This document shows positions 12,930 through 22,700 of a stretch of 64,000 bases of DNA, piece by piece. The notes below the pieces were generated by a model that was not told the DNA's origin, did no database searches, and saw nothing but the letters and a program-made list of their open reading frames with translations. The DNA is from Toxorhynchites rutilus septentrionalis (lineage: Eukaryota > Arthropoda > Insecta > Diptera > Culicidae). Location: contig NC_073745.1 of NCBI RefSeq assembly GCF_029784135.1, forward strand, positions 112,272,716-112,336,715. Reading direction: 5' to 3'. The position numbers and the translations under genes are program-made. How positions within the stretch are numbered: position 1 is the first letter of the stretch; each line of letters begins with the position of its first letter.

Positions 12930-13285
12930 AAGGAAGATTATTCATTACATCAAAAATCATAATTTGTGGCTAAAAATGATTGTTAACATACAAAAATTCG
13001 AAGTTTCGAAAATTCATAAAAATTAGATGTTCCACAAAGTTTGTCAAAAATAGTTTTACCATCTTGGACCCATTTTTTATATCATGTAGAAACATGACTT
13101 CTATTTTATATGAAATTTTTTTTTTTAAATTAAAAAATGTGTAAAAATATGTACGAAACGCCCTTTTCAAAAGTTACGCTTGAGTCAAAAAATTCCCAAT
13201 TGCTGTGGAAAACTCATATTTCCTCCAACCCAAACGGAATACAAACTTACATTCGAATCAGAAATACATGTTTTTAAAATCTGCA
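12930..13285. repeat. Right long terminal inverted repeat
   Basis: Reverse-complement partner of 9800-10290. It includes caaaaattcgaagtttcg at about 12990, a tttaccat...ggacccattttt block at about 13056, and cgcttgagtcaaaaaattcc at about 13175. Confidence 0.75.
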
Positions 13286-13290
13286 TTTTT

Positions 13291-13963
13291 TGGACGATTT
13301 CATTTGGAATTGCACTGATAAAAATTATAAATAATGCGATTGGAAATCTCCATCATTTGATGGAAGCACTTGCCTCCAAATAATAATAAAAAAGCACGAA
13401 ACGCTGCGATTGACTATCATACTCGAGTTTACTTAACGAGACTTTTGCAGCATAATCTGCACAACGCGCTTGCTGGGTGATAAGATTACCCCAGACGGTT
13501 GTGTGTATGCGCTAGTTTGAAGTGGGCGCTTATGCTGTCAGCTACTTGCTATAGGATGATCGCATGATGCATTACGTTGGAGCTGAAAGTAGTTTATATT
13601 AAACGACTCCAAAAGAGAGGTTTACGATGCTTCACATACTTCCAACACCGAGCCCAGCACTCTCGCAGCATCATCTCACCTAGTCATTGCTGCCATTGAA
13701 AGGTGCAGCTCTACTTGAAGCGACACACGCGGTGTACAATAAAACGTTGTTTATGTAATACTGTTGTTTATTTATTTACCCATCGCACCTCTTTGTTTAT
13801 CCTTCTTGCCGTCAGCCAGTGTTTTGATCTCGTTGAGCATGCTTCCGATTGTAATCATGACGATGACGATGGAGTGGTGGTGTTGGGTTTGAGAGCTGAG
13901 AGCATCAACTGGCACAAGAAGGAGCGCACCTTCGTTGCTAGCATTGCACGAAACGCGAAAATA
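13291..13963. other. Unassigned DNA
   Basis: A moderate GC stretch with an open plus frame at 13703-13993 containing a CDLVEHASDCNHDDDDG-like segment and an antisense frame over it. No known domain, and it runs into the MITE that follows. No gene is supported. Confidence 0.35.
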
Positions 13964-15077
13964 GGGGAAGTCCGGGCAAGACGCCCCTGTTAAGCAGAAC
14001 AGGATGAAACATGTATTTTTACTACACATTTCAACGTTTCTTCACATCCTAAATGTAGCCACGTTTGTTTTCTTTGTAATGAAATGAGTAATAACGATTA
14101 CAAATATGCAAACCAACAAAAATAACGAGAATTCCAAACGCTTTCATATTACACTATTCTGAAATAGGCGAGGTATGATGCCCTTATGCGTGTCCAAAAT
14201 GCACCACAACAACGGGCCGAGATGTCAAACGACAACGAAGCGTTTACTTTGGAATGCTCTTTATTCGCTGCTTGTATCTTCCGCTTCCGTAATGTTTCTA
14301 CCAGTTAGAATAATCAGATGATCACGAATTTTCGAGGCATTTTTGTTATCAAACGTCGAATACGCCAAAGAATTTTGAATCCGATATTTTTGTATTAATA
14401 TGTGCCGCTGTTCAACTACATGCTACGTGCCGTTGTTCACAACTGTGCTGCCAGACTTTTGACCTTCGTATTTATGAGTTTTTATTCTGGATCTAAAGTT
14501 TGCATTATTCTTGATAGTGGATGGATTTTAGTAGTCAGTAACATTGAAATAATTTTGTTCTTTCTGATTTTTATTACATAATACAAGAAAAGGTATGCGA
14601 AAAAGGTTTTATCCCTTTCAGAAAACATTGGGGTATAAAACAATTGCAGAAAACATCTGAGTGTATTGGTAACACTGGAACTGACCAACTCTCTATTAAT
14701 CTCCATACTGGTGCGATGTTTCCCGTTATGAGATGGACTATGAAATTGCATTTTGGTATAAAAAATGATTTTTTGACATTTTTTTATTCAAACTCAATTG
14801 GTAGCGTTGGTAACATTTGAGAATGTTTTGGAGTTTGCAAAATTTAAATAAGTTTTTTAATGCTTCAAAAGTTTTATGAAAGAAGCGATCAAAGTTGCAT
14901 GAAATCATGCAGTTTTTAATATATTATTATTTTATGAAGATAGGCGTGGTTTTAGGTGCTACAATACATTTAATTGTATTCATAATGAAAAATGGAAGTT
15001 ATGAGCACAGAAAAATCCTGCCGATTACCGCGTTTTCCATGATTTTTCATGATGGTGCGTCTTACCCAAAGTTCCCC
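13964..15077. mobile_element. MITE flanked by TA, about 1.1 kb
   Basis: Ends are GGGGAAGTCCGGGCAAGACG on the left and its diverged complement on the right (cgtcttacccaaagttcccc). TA dinucleotides sit outside both (13962-13963 and 15078-15079), consistent with a Tc1/mariner-type target duplication. The interior is AT-rich and has no transposase. It is probably mobilised in trans; the family was not named. Confidence 0.65.
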
Positions 15078-15079
15078 TA

Positions 15080-15784
15080 TACACGGGATAAGAAAAGGCG
15101 TCCGCCGCTGGAAGCAATTTTCCTATTTACGTTATTGATAATTAGCTGCACTGGCAACGAAGTGCAGCAAGTAAAGTTACACGAACTTGCTCGTGCTATA
15201 GACGACAGGTCGTGACTGCTATTGTGTCGGACGTCAATCGCTTAATAATTCGTTTAAAATTTTCTTCGCGAAGCTGGCACAAAAACGGGCGAGAGTAATT
15301 TAATAATTAACGTACAATACATTTTCATGAAGCAAATGTCCCGCGTAGTGTACCTGAGATTGTGAGTTTTCCTGGCTTTTCTGAATAATGGGAATAATAG
15401 AAGGTAATTTGAATTTTCGTCTAAAGCCATTTTGACGTGAGACTATGTCTAACCGGAATATATGGGTGATAAAATGAAAACGTAAACACAGAACAGGCAG
15501 GAACAAATTAAAGATTTAAAATGCTTATAACTCGAACATTTTTTAATGGATCGGAAAGATGTTTGCACCACTTGATAGGAATTATTTATACACATCTATC
15601 ATAATTAAATGTTATTTTTCATGACATGAACAATTGAATAACTATGAATAAACTGAGGAGCCTGTGAAAATCGTCATTTCAGAGGCAAATGAACCTTTGA
15701 AGTTTGAAGCCTCTATAGTATAAATAGTAGAAATTAAAGTTGTTGATTCATGCAAGCGGGGCTGTACCCGCAGGTTTTTTTTCA
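15080..15784. other. Unassigned DNA left of the LTR element
   Basis: No gene or repeat supported. Ends with the poly-T run at 15775-15782 and the CTAT that forms the left target duplication. Confidence 0.4.
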
Positions 15785-15788
15785 CTAT
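15785..15788. repeat. Target site duplication, left (CTAT)
   Basis: CTAT immediately precedes the TG of the left LTR and matches CTAT at 24315-24318 after the CA of the right LTR. Four bases is usual for Ty3/gypsy integrases. Confidence 0.85.
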
Positions 15789-16409
15789 TGTAGTATGATT
15801 TCAAACCCCGTTCCAAAGTCCATCTTAAAACTCCCAATATACAAATTATCCTCCTCCTCATAAGCAGTTGATTGTTTCAAAATAAATGACTCATGCGTGG
15901 TCACTTCAATTTACGATTCCCACGAAACATTCCTCAAGCGCAACTGCATTATTTCGTTAATTGTTTTTCTCCCACATTCGTCCATGCCAACATGCGCGGG
16001 CGATATGAATGCACCCTTACATCATGTCGCGCGCAGCTAAAGGCAATAAACCAGAAACCAAAACAAACCCAGTTCTATTCTGATTAAATACGCGACCGTA
16101 CACAAAGTCGTCGTGACACTTTACGATTTCCCATGAAATCGATATGCGCGCTTATGAGCGCAGTAAGCAATTTTATTTCTTGACACCATTCACATCGAAC
16201 ACTGCATTCGATTGATTGGCTATTCCCCTTTGAAATCGACTTGGCTCCTCCCAATGAAACTCTCCACAAACTGTTGGCTAAGTTAGCTTAAGACACATGT
16301 AACTAGCATTAACACAGTTCTTGTATGACACTCGACGCGGATGCACGCGTGGGGTGACGATAAATGAATAAAACCCTTTTGAATAAAAGTATAAAGCAAA
16401 TATAAGACA
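15789..16409 (+). repeat. 5' LTR (621 bp)
   Basis: Begins TGTAGTATG and ends ATAAGACA. Reads as identical to the right LTR. Near the 3' end are AATAAA-type hexamers (gaataaaaccc, gaataaaagt) that could serve in polyadenylation in the right-hand copy. A 61-codon and a 64-codon open frame inside both LTRs are incidental, as they lack domain features and are only duplicated because the LTR is. Confidence 0.95.
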
Positions 16410-16421
16410 TGGCGACCGTGA
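16410..16421 (+). promoter_or_regulatory. Primer-binding site, tRNA-Arg type
   Basis: TGGCGACCGTGA directly abuts the LTR and begins with the TGG expected to pair with a tRNA CCA end. The rest complements the CACGGTCG acceptor and T-stem end of insect tRNA-Arg, as in Drosophila 412 and mdg1. The tRNA identity is from knowledge of the family. Confidence 0.8.
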
Positions 16422-17483
16422 AATTAAACCTGCAATCTTCGGAAGTGATTTATGTGAAGAATATTGAAAATAAGTACAAGGCCGCGTGTGATGAACAATA
16501 TTGGTGATGTGAACAATATTATTGGCATTACAATATAAACTATATAATTACATGGCGAGTGGTAAACTTGAGTGCAATTACCGCCACAGCTCAATGGAAA
16601 AGCCAAAATAAAAGTATGAGAAGAAAAGTTAAGGAAAGGGAGAAAAATCCCCGAAGTTTGTGTAATCAACTTTAGCGCAGACTGAAAAAAAAAATATATA
16701 TGAAATATATATTTATTATGGACAACTGGACAAGCTTAAATAGTGAATATTAAGTGTCGTGCCAACAGGCGAGTGATAATTCGAACAGCAAACATTGGAA
16801 CAATAGCGAAATCTAAACAAATAGTGCTGGGAGAAATTCAAAAAGTGTTACAAACAATGTGATCGGAAAAGTGCCAGAAAAGCGGTGTAATATAAATACT
16901 GACACTGAATAGGAGGGAAACAAAAAAAAAAAAAAAAAACTCCTTACGAAAATAATTTCAATGAAGATCAAACCAAAAGTGCTGGGAGAAAATCAACAGA
17001 GACAACTTATTTTCCCATGTGAATAAAATGAAAAGTTAACCTTAATAAGGAGAAACAGCAAGAGCAGCAGCGGAAAGTGTAACGCGAAGATAAATGAACA
17101 GAAGCAGGAACATCGGAAGGCGAGACCATTGTCAGCAATAAGGAACTGACAGGCGGGACCAACAGAGAGCAGAAGGAGCTAAATCTGGAATGAAACCGAC
17201 GATATGAAGTAAGCAATTGAAACTGATGTATATCAAAATAAAACGCACTTATCGAACTGAACGCATAGGCTAGAATGATTATATGTTTCTTTATGAAGTG
17301 TTCGAATTACATACCCTCGGTTACAAAGTATTTATAAAAATTATTTCCAAATAATGAGTTTTGATAATAATATATTCGGTATAGAAACAATAAATTTCGA
17401 TACATTTACCAATGACTATAATGTATAATGCATAATGAAAAACAATGCATGTAATTAATTGAATATGCTTCGAGAAAGTAGAA
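16422..17483 (+). other. Retrotransposon leader without long ORF
   Basis: A purine-rich leader over 1 kb long with an A18-20 run near 16921-16938 and several upstream ATGs. It may hold packaging signals, but nothing specific can be pointed to. The many ATGs imply that gag, 1.8 kb from the LTR, is not reached by simple scanning. Confidence 0.6.
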
Positions 17484-17720
17484 ATGGGCCTGTTTGACAA
17501 GAAAACTATTCAAAATACAGGAGACCCACAAGTAAATATCCTAAACCACGTGGAACAACACACTTTATTCCACGAAACGCAAGAGTTATTATTATGGATT
17601 ATACTTGCGATTTTATTAATATTTGCTTTCATTAAACTATACAAGAATTATAAGCAGTGTGTACGTAAAGAAGCACTGAAAGCTGCACAGTCGGCACAAA
17701 CTATGGCATCAATTGCCTAA
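17484..17720 (+). CDS. Small leader ORF with a membrane segment
   Basis: Seventy-eight residues. A polar N-terminal half (residues 1-34) is followed by one strongly hydrophobic stretch, LLLWIILAILLIFAFIKLY, at about residues 35-53, then a basic tail (KNYKQCVRKEALKAAQ) with Ala-rich helix-like sequence. This is the pattern of a single-pass membrane microprotein with cytosolic basic tail, although no signal cleavage is evident. The ATG context (gaaATGg) has A at -3 and G at +4, so initiation should be good. It lies upstream of gag within the element's own RNA, so it is probably an element-encoded accessory product rather than a host gene. I do not recognise the protein and no function is assigned. 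It could be a regulatory upstream ORF instead. Confidence 0.6.
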   Translation: MGLFDKKTIQNTGDPQVNILNHVEQHTLFHETQELLLWIILAILLIFAFIKLYKNYKQCVRKEALKAAQSAQTMASIA

Positions 17721-17862
17721 AGCTTTAGACTATATATGAATGGCCGCTAATAGAATAACTTAATATACAAAAATTACAGCAAAGAAATAATATCATAAGA
17801 AAATAATATAACGAAAATTATATATTATTTTTTTTTACCTCTACTTCAAAAATCTTATAAAA

Positions 17863-18126
17863 ATGATTAAAGACGATTTTGAAGATTTTCTGAAATTATT
17901 AGCCGATGTAAGCAAAGGAAAGGGCGAAGGAGCTTTCGCACCTGATATAGTAGTATTTGGAGAAAATACTAAACTCGAATCGTATGAAGAATTACTAGAC
18001 AGAATAGATGAATTACCCGGATGTGATCCGATTACGTGGCTAAAACTTCCCGGCCAGAAAGAGAGAAGACGACAAAGATTGGCCGAAGCAAAAAGGAATA
18101 GAAGGCAAATGAAAAATAATCAATAA
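17863..18126 (+). CDS. Small acidic-basic leader ORF
   Basis: Eighty-seven residues. The N-terminal two thirds are acidic and compact (MIKDDFEDFLKLLADVSK, YEELLDRIDELPG). The last 25 residues are strongly basic (KERRRQRLAEAKRNRRQ), a possible nucleic-acid or nuclear-localisation tail. It sits 142 bp after the membrane ORF and 93 bp before gag, in the same orientation. The ATG has A at -3. Together with the preceding ORF it forms a two-gene leader cassette. The amino-acid order looks constrained rather than random, which suggests it is translated, but the family is unknown to me. Alternative: remnant of an old N-terminal gag domain split off by a mutation, though no such homology is evident. 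Confidence 0.55.
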   Translation: MIKDDFEDFLKLLADVSKGKGEGAFAPDIVVFGENTKLESYEELLDRIDELPGCDPITWLKLPGQKERRRQRLAEAKRNRRQMKNNQ

Positions 18127-18219
18127 AATAATATATATATTTTTTCGCAAATTTGTTCTTATCATTAGTCCGAAAAGATAAAATTCTGAGAATTTATGAA
18201 TAAAAATGAGTCTTCCTAA

Positions 18220-19740
18220 ATGGAACAACTCAAAGAAATTGAATCATATCTGAAAAAGGGATATCAGAATTTGAACAAAAATAAAAACAGACCAAGAACT
18301 TTACATAATATTGAAGTCAAAAGGCAACAGTTACAAGAAAACTTAGCCAAATATCGAACAATACTAAAATCTTTCGAGTATAGACTTGGAGCTTCAGTCT
18401 GGAATGACGAAGTTGAAACTTATGGTGCACTGAAACAAATATATCAGAAGGCCATCAAAATTTTAGATGAATCAGAAGTAATACAAAGGGAATACGATAG
18501 TGAACCAGAGACACTTGGTAAATCAAGTGGTTTACTAAAACCCTATAAATTAAGCACTGACGATTCACTATTGAGAGTGAAAAGTGAAATTAATTTAAAA
18601 CAAAGAAAAATTAAATTTAAAATATTGACAAAAATTTTAATTTGGTATATTAAAATACACAAAGTAACCAACATGGCTCTTAATATTAAAACAGCCGCTG
18701 AATTAGCAACGCTGATACCCACTTATGACGGAAACGCAAGTGGTGTTAAATCATTTATAGACGCGGTGAACTTGGCAAAGACCATAGTTCCAATCGAAAG
18801 CAAAGCAGCCGCAATTCAAATTATACTAACAAAATTAACTGGAAAAGCGAGAAATTTATTCTCAATATCTCCAACGGATTATGACGAAATAGTCGCAAAA
18901 ATCCAAACAAATTGCGAAGAGAAATCAAATTCAGACATAGCCTTAGCTAATCTGATGAATTTGAGACTCAAATCGACAAATGAAATCGAGAAATTCACTA
19001 AACAACTCGATGAATTGACAGATAAGCTCAAAGATACCTATATAAGAGAACAAATTCCCGACACAGTCGCAAGGAAAATGTCTCAAAAGGTAGCGATCAA
19101 AACACTTATCAAAGAAACACCCAACAGAGAGACCAAAATGATGCTGAAAATTGGCAAATTCGACAATTTACAAGAGGCCATCAACGTAATGGTAGAAAAT
19201 GAAAAGGACAATACTGATTCAAACGCAGTCGTACTGCAGTCGATTAAGGCTAGACAACCAAATCATTATAACACAAACCGAAATTTCAATTACAGAAACC
19301 CTATGGTTTATGAAAGAAATAATCAAAGAAATTATTTCCAGGGAAGATATCAAGCAAGATATCCAAATAACCTCAATAGAAACCTCAACCGACAATATCC
19401 CATTAACCATCAGTATCCTACTAATAGAAATTCAATCCAAAATTCCCGACAACAACCAAATTTCAATCAAAATTTACAACAATACCCTTTTCAACGAAAT
19501 TTCAATCAAAATCAAAACAGAAACGTTAACAGAAATTTCAATAGAAATAATGTACCAGCGAGAATGTACGTAGTAAATCAGCAAGACATTCCTCGACTGA
19601 ATAATCATGCAAACAATAATGGATTTCACCCACAAAACGAATCAGATAATACTTGCCAAGCTATGGTACCGTTCAACAACAATATTGCAAATAATGGGAA
19701 CAATCAAGCAAATACCGATTATTTTTTAGCCAACCAGTAA
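18220..19740 (+). CDS. gag: Gag-like structural protein
   Basis: The protein has 506 residues. Residues 1-150 are charged and helix-prone. A central segment from about MALNIKTAAELATLIPTYDG (codon 152 on) through residues 300-330 resembles the capsid-like region of Ty3/gypsy and domesticated Gag proteins (YDGNASGVKSFIDAVN, IILTKLTGKAR, LMNLRLKSTNEIEKFTKQLDEL). The C-terminal third is highly Asn/Gln/Arg/Tyr-rich, with repeats such as NRNFN and NLNR, and contains no CCHC zinc knuckle. This is unlike retroviral Gag but known in some insect elements. It should assemble particles in the cytoplasm and bind RNA through the Arg-Asn tail. The start ATG has T at -3, a weak context, and follows two leader ORFs. 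The frame ends at TAA 19738-19740, within the frameshift stem. Confidence 0.88.
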   Translation: MEQLKEIESYLKKGYQNLNKNKNRPRTLHNIEVKRQQLQENLAKYRTILKSFEYRLGASVWNDEVETYGALKQIYQKAIKILDESEVIQREYDSEPETLGKSSGLLKPYKLSTDDSLLRVKSEINLKQRKIKFKILTKILIWYIKIHKVTNMALNIKTAAELATLIPTYDGNASGVKSFIDAVNLAKTIVPIESKAAAIQIILTKLTGKARNLFSISPTDYDEIVAKIQTNCEEKSNSDIALANLMNLRLKSTNEIEKFTKQLDELTDKLKDTYIREQIPDTVARKMSQKVAIKTLIKETPNRETKMMLKIGKFDNLQEAINVMVENEKDNTDSNAVVLQSIKARQPNHYNTNRNFNYRNPMVYERNNQRNYFQGRYQARYPNNLNRNLNRQYPINHQYPTNRNSIQNSRQQPNFNQNLQQYPFQRNFNQNQNRNVNRNFNRNNVPARMYVVNQQDIPRLNNHANNNGFHPQNESDNTCQAMVPFNNNIANNGNNQANTDYFLANQ

Positions 19741-19779
19741 CAATTGCTAACAGATGTCGACTAACTGAACAATTGTTAC
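19695..19779 (+). promoter_or_regulatory. Minus-one ribosomal frameshift signal
   Basis: The gag frame reads TAT TTT TTA GCC at 19720-19731, giving T TTT TTA (19722-19728), the canonical X XXY YYZ slippery heptamer in the correct phase. An 8-nt spacer leads to a perfect 10-bp stem, GTAACAATTG (19737-19746) with CAATTGTTAC (19770-19779), and a 23-nt loop. The pol frame is open from 19695, so slipping -1 enters pol directly. Gag's stop lies in the 5' arm. The stem is AU-rich (seven of ten pairs), so a pseudoknot or other tertiary element may be needed for strong shifting. Confidence 0.85.
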
Positions 19780-22700
19780 GGACAGGCATACCGATTTTGA
19801 CATTAAATTTAAATGCATCAAATTTTATCCAAGTCAAAGTGCACATGACTGGAAATAAAATATGCAACTTGATCATTGACACCGGTGCAGATATTTCGTT
19901 GTTCAAAGCACGAAATATTCTCCCAAATCAACATGTAAATACTAACAATAAGATTAAATTAACCGGCATTACGGAAAATAGTGTAGAAACATTAGGTTTA
20001 ACAAATACATCTTTATGCTTTAATAATACATTAACTTTAAATCACGATTTTCACCTAGTTACCGCAGACTTACCAATTACGGCTGATGGTATTCTAGGTC
20101 GAGATTTTTTAATAAATTATAAATGTTTAATAGATTATGAACATTGGCTACTTACATTTAATATAGCCAATATACAAATTTCAGTACCAATAGAAGACAA
20201 CTTAAATGAAGGCTTCATGCTACCAAGTCGTAGTGAAGTTATCAGAAGGATACCATATTTAAACATTAGAGAGGATATGGTAGTCCATTCAGAAGAAATT
20301 TACCCAGGAGTTTTCTGTGGTAACACTATAATTTCACCTTTAAAGCCTTATGTAAAATTTGTAAATACTACGAATAAACCTTTGTACATACATTATTCTA
20401 AATTTAAGCCTACATTAAGTATTTTAAACGATTATTCTATTCTTAATGTAAATACCAAAAATATTAATAATAAGAGATCCGAAGAGATTTTTAAAAGCAT
20501 AAACACGGACAAAATTCCTCCATATGCTAAAGATAAATTTAAAAAATTAATTAATGATTATCAAGACATATTTTGTCTTCCAGAGGAGGATGTTACTCAA
20601 AACAATTTCTATTCACAGAACATTGTTCTAAGTGATAAAGTTCCTGTATATATCCCTAATTACAAGACGATTCATGCGCAACAAACCGAAATTAATCAAC
20701 AGGTAAACAAAATGTTAGAGAGTAATATAGTGGAACCTTCAGTTTCACCATACAACTCTCCTATACTTCTAGTACCGAAAAAATCCCAAAATAATGACAA
20801 AAAATGGCGTTTAGTCGTTGATTTTAGACAACTAAATAAAAAAATTTTAGCAGACAAATTTCCTCTACCAAGAATTGACGATATTTTAGATCAACTTGGC
20901 AGAGCAAAATATTTTTCAACATTAGATCTCATGTCAGGTTTTCATCAAATACCTTTGGACAATGAGTCTAGAAAATTTACGGCATTTTCAACACAAAACG
21001 GACATTATCAATATACAAGATTACCGTTTGGATTGAATATAAGTCCAAACAGTTTTCAACGTATGATGACAATTGCAATGGCTGGTTTAACCCCAGAATT
21101 AGCTTTCATTTACATCGACGATATTATAGTCGTAGGATGTTCTGTAAACCATCATATTTCAAATCTAAATCAAGTTTTTGAAAGATTAAGATATTACAAT
21201 TTGAAGCTAAATGCGCAGAAATGCAAATTTTTTAGCACTGAAGTTACCTTTCTAGGTCATAAAATAACAGAATATGGCATGTTACCAGATGATTCCAAAT
21301 TTTCAACTATTCAAAATTATCCAGTTCCTAAAAATGCAGACGAAGTTAGAAGATTCGTTGCATTTTGTAATTATTATCGTAAATTCGTACCAAATTTTGC
21401 ATTAATAGCAAATCCCCTTAATCAACTATTGAAGAAAAATTCACAATTTATATGGACCAATAGTTGTCAAAATGCATTCAACACCCTAAGAAATTCATTA
21501 ATGTCACCAAGATTATTACAATATCCAGATTTTACGAAGCAATTTATATTAACAACAGATGCTTCAGATATAGGTTGTGGAGCTGTATTGTCTCAACAAA
21601 CACAACATGGAAATTTACCAATAGCTTTTGCAAGCAAAACTTTTACACCTGGTGAAAAGAATAAACCAGTGATTCTAAAAGAATTAACAGCCATACATTG
21701 GGCTATTAATTACTTCAAACCTTACCTGTACGGTAGAAAATTTTTAGTACAAACGGATCATAGACCGTTAGTTTTCTTATTCGGTATGAAAAATCCAACT
21801 TCAAAATTAACTAGAATGCGTCTTGATTTAGAAGAATATGACTTTACAATTGAATACATAGCAGGAAAATCAAATGTAGGAGCAGATGCTTTATCAAGAA
21901 TAGTAACCTCCTCTGATGAATTAAAAAATTTAAATATATTAGGAGTAAGCACAAGAGCGATGACTCGTAATTCGAAAAATAATTCAAATATGAAAACATC
22001 TGATAATCAAATTTCTGTACCACGAGAAACTGATCACTTCTCTACGTACATGACAAATAATCCATCAGAAACGAAGAAATTAATTAAACTCGAAACACGC
22101 GTCGACAAATATGGAATGATATTTTATTTAAAGAAAAACAATAAAATTATTGCCCAAGTGCATCAACAAATTTTACATGGAAGTCAGACATTAGAATCTG
22201 CACTTCTGAAAATAGAAGGAACAATGATTAAAATGAACCAAAAGAAATTAGCGCTGTCGACAAAAGACGAAATATTTAAAATGATATCAATTGAAAACTT
22301 TAAAATATTAGCGAATACTCAAGTGTATTCAATAGAAATTATTATTTACAATCCACCAATGTTTTTAACAAAAATAAAAGACATCCAAAAAGTATTGAAT
22401 GATTACCATAACACCCCTACAGGAGGTCACATTGGTCAACATAAGTTGTACCTTCAAATTAGAGAAGTGTATAATTGGAGCAATATGAAAAGATCGATTG
22501 CAGAATTCATCAAGGCCTGTGAATTATGCAAACGAAACAAAGTCATAAAGCATACAAAAGAAAAACAAGTAGTTACTACAACACCAAATCACCCATTCGA
22601 AAGTATTTCAATAGATACAGTTGGACCATTACCAAAAAGTAACAACAACAATAGATATGTAGTTAGTATTCAATGCGATTTAACGAAATATGTCGTATTA

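Larger units (their letters stand above)
9790..13290 (-). mobile_element. DNA transposon with long inverted repeats
   Basis: About 3.5 kb flanked by long, diverged inverted repeats, with a broken transposase-like gene reading on the minus strand in between. The arms match from about 9805 on the left (tcgaatgaaagtttgtattccg) and about 13270 on the right. Exact ends and target duplication could not be fixed because the outermost bases are poorly conserved. The superfamily is not assigned. Confidence 0.75.

Noticed and set aside
15893..16087. Two small ORFs inside each LTR as genes
   Set aside because: They lack domains and occur twice only because the LTR is duplicated; LTRs are regulatory here.
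19773..19775. TTG as start of pol
   Set aside because: The frame is open further upstream to 19695 and a frameshift signal is present, so no independent start is needed; TTG is not a usual eukaryotic start.
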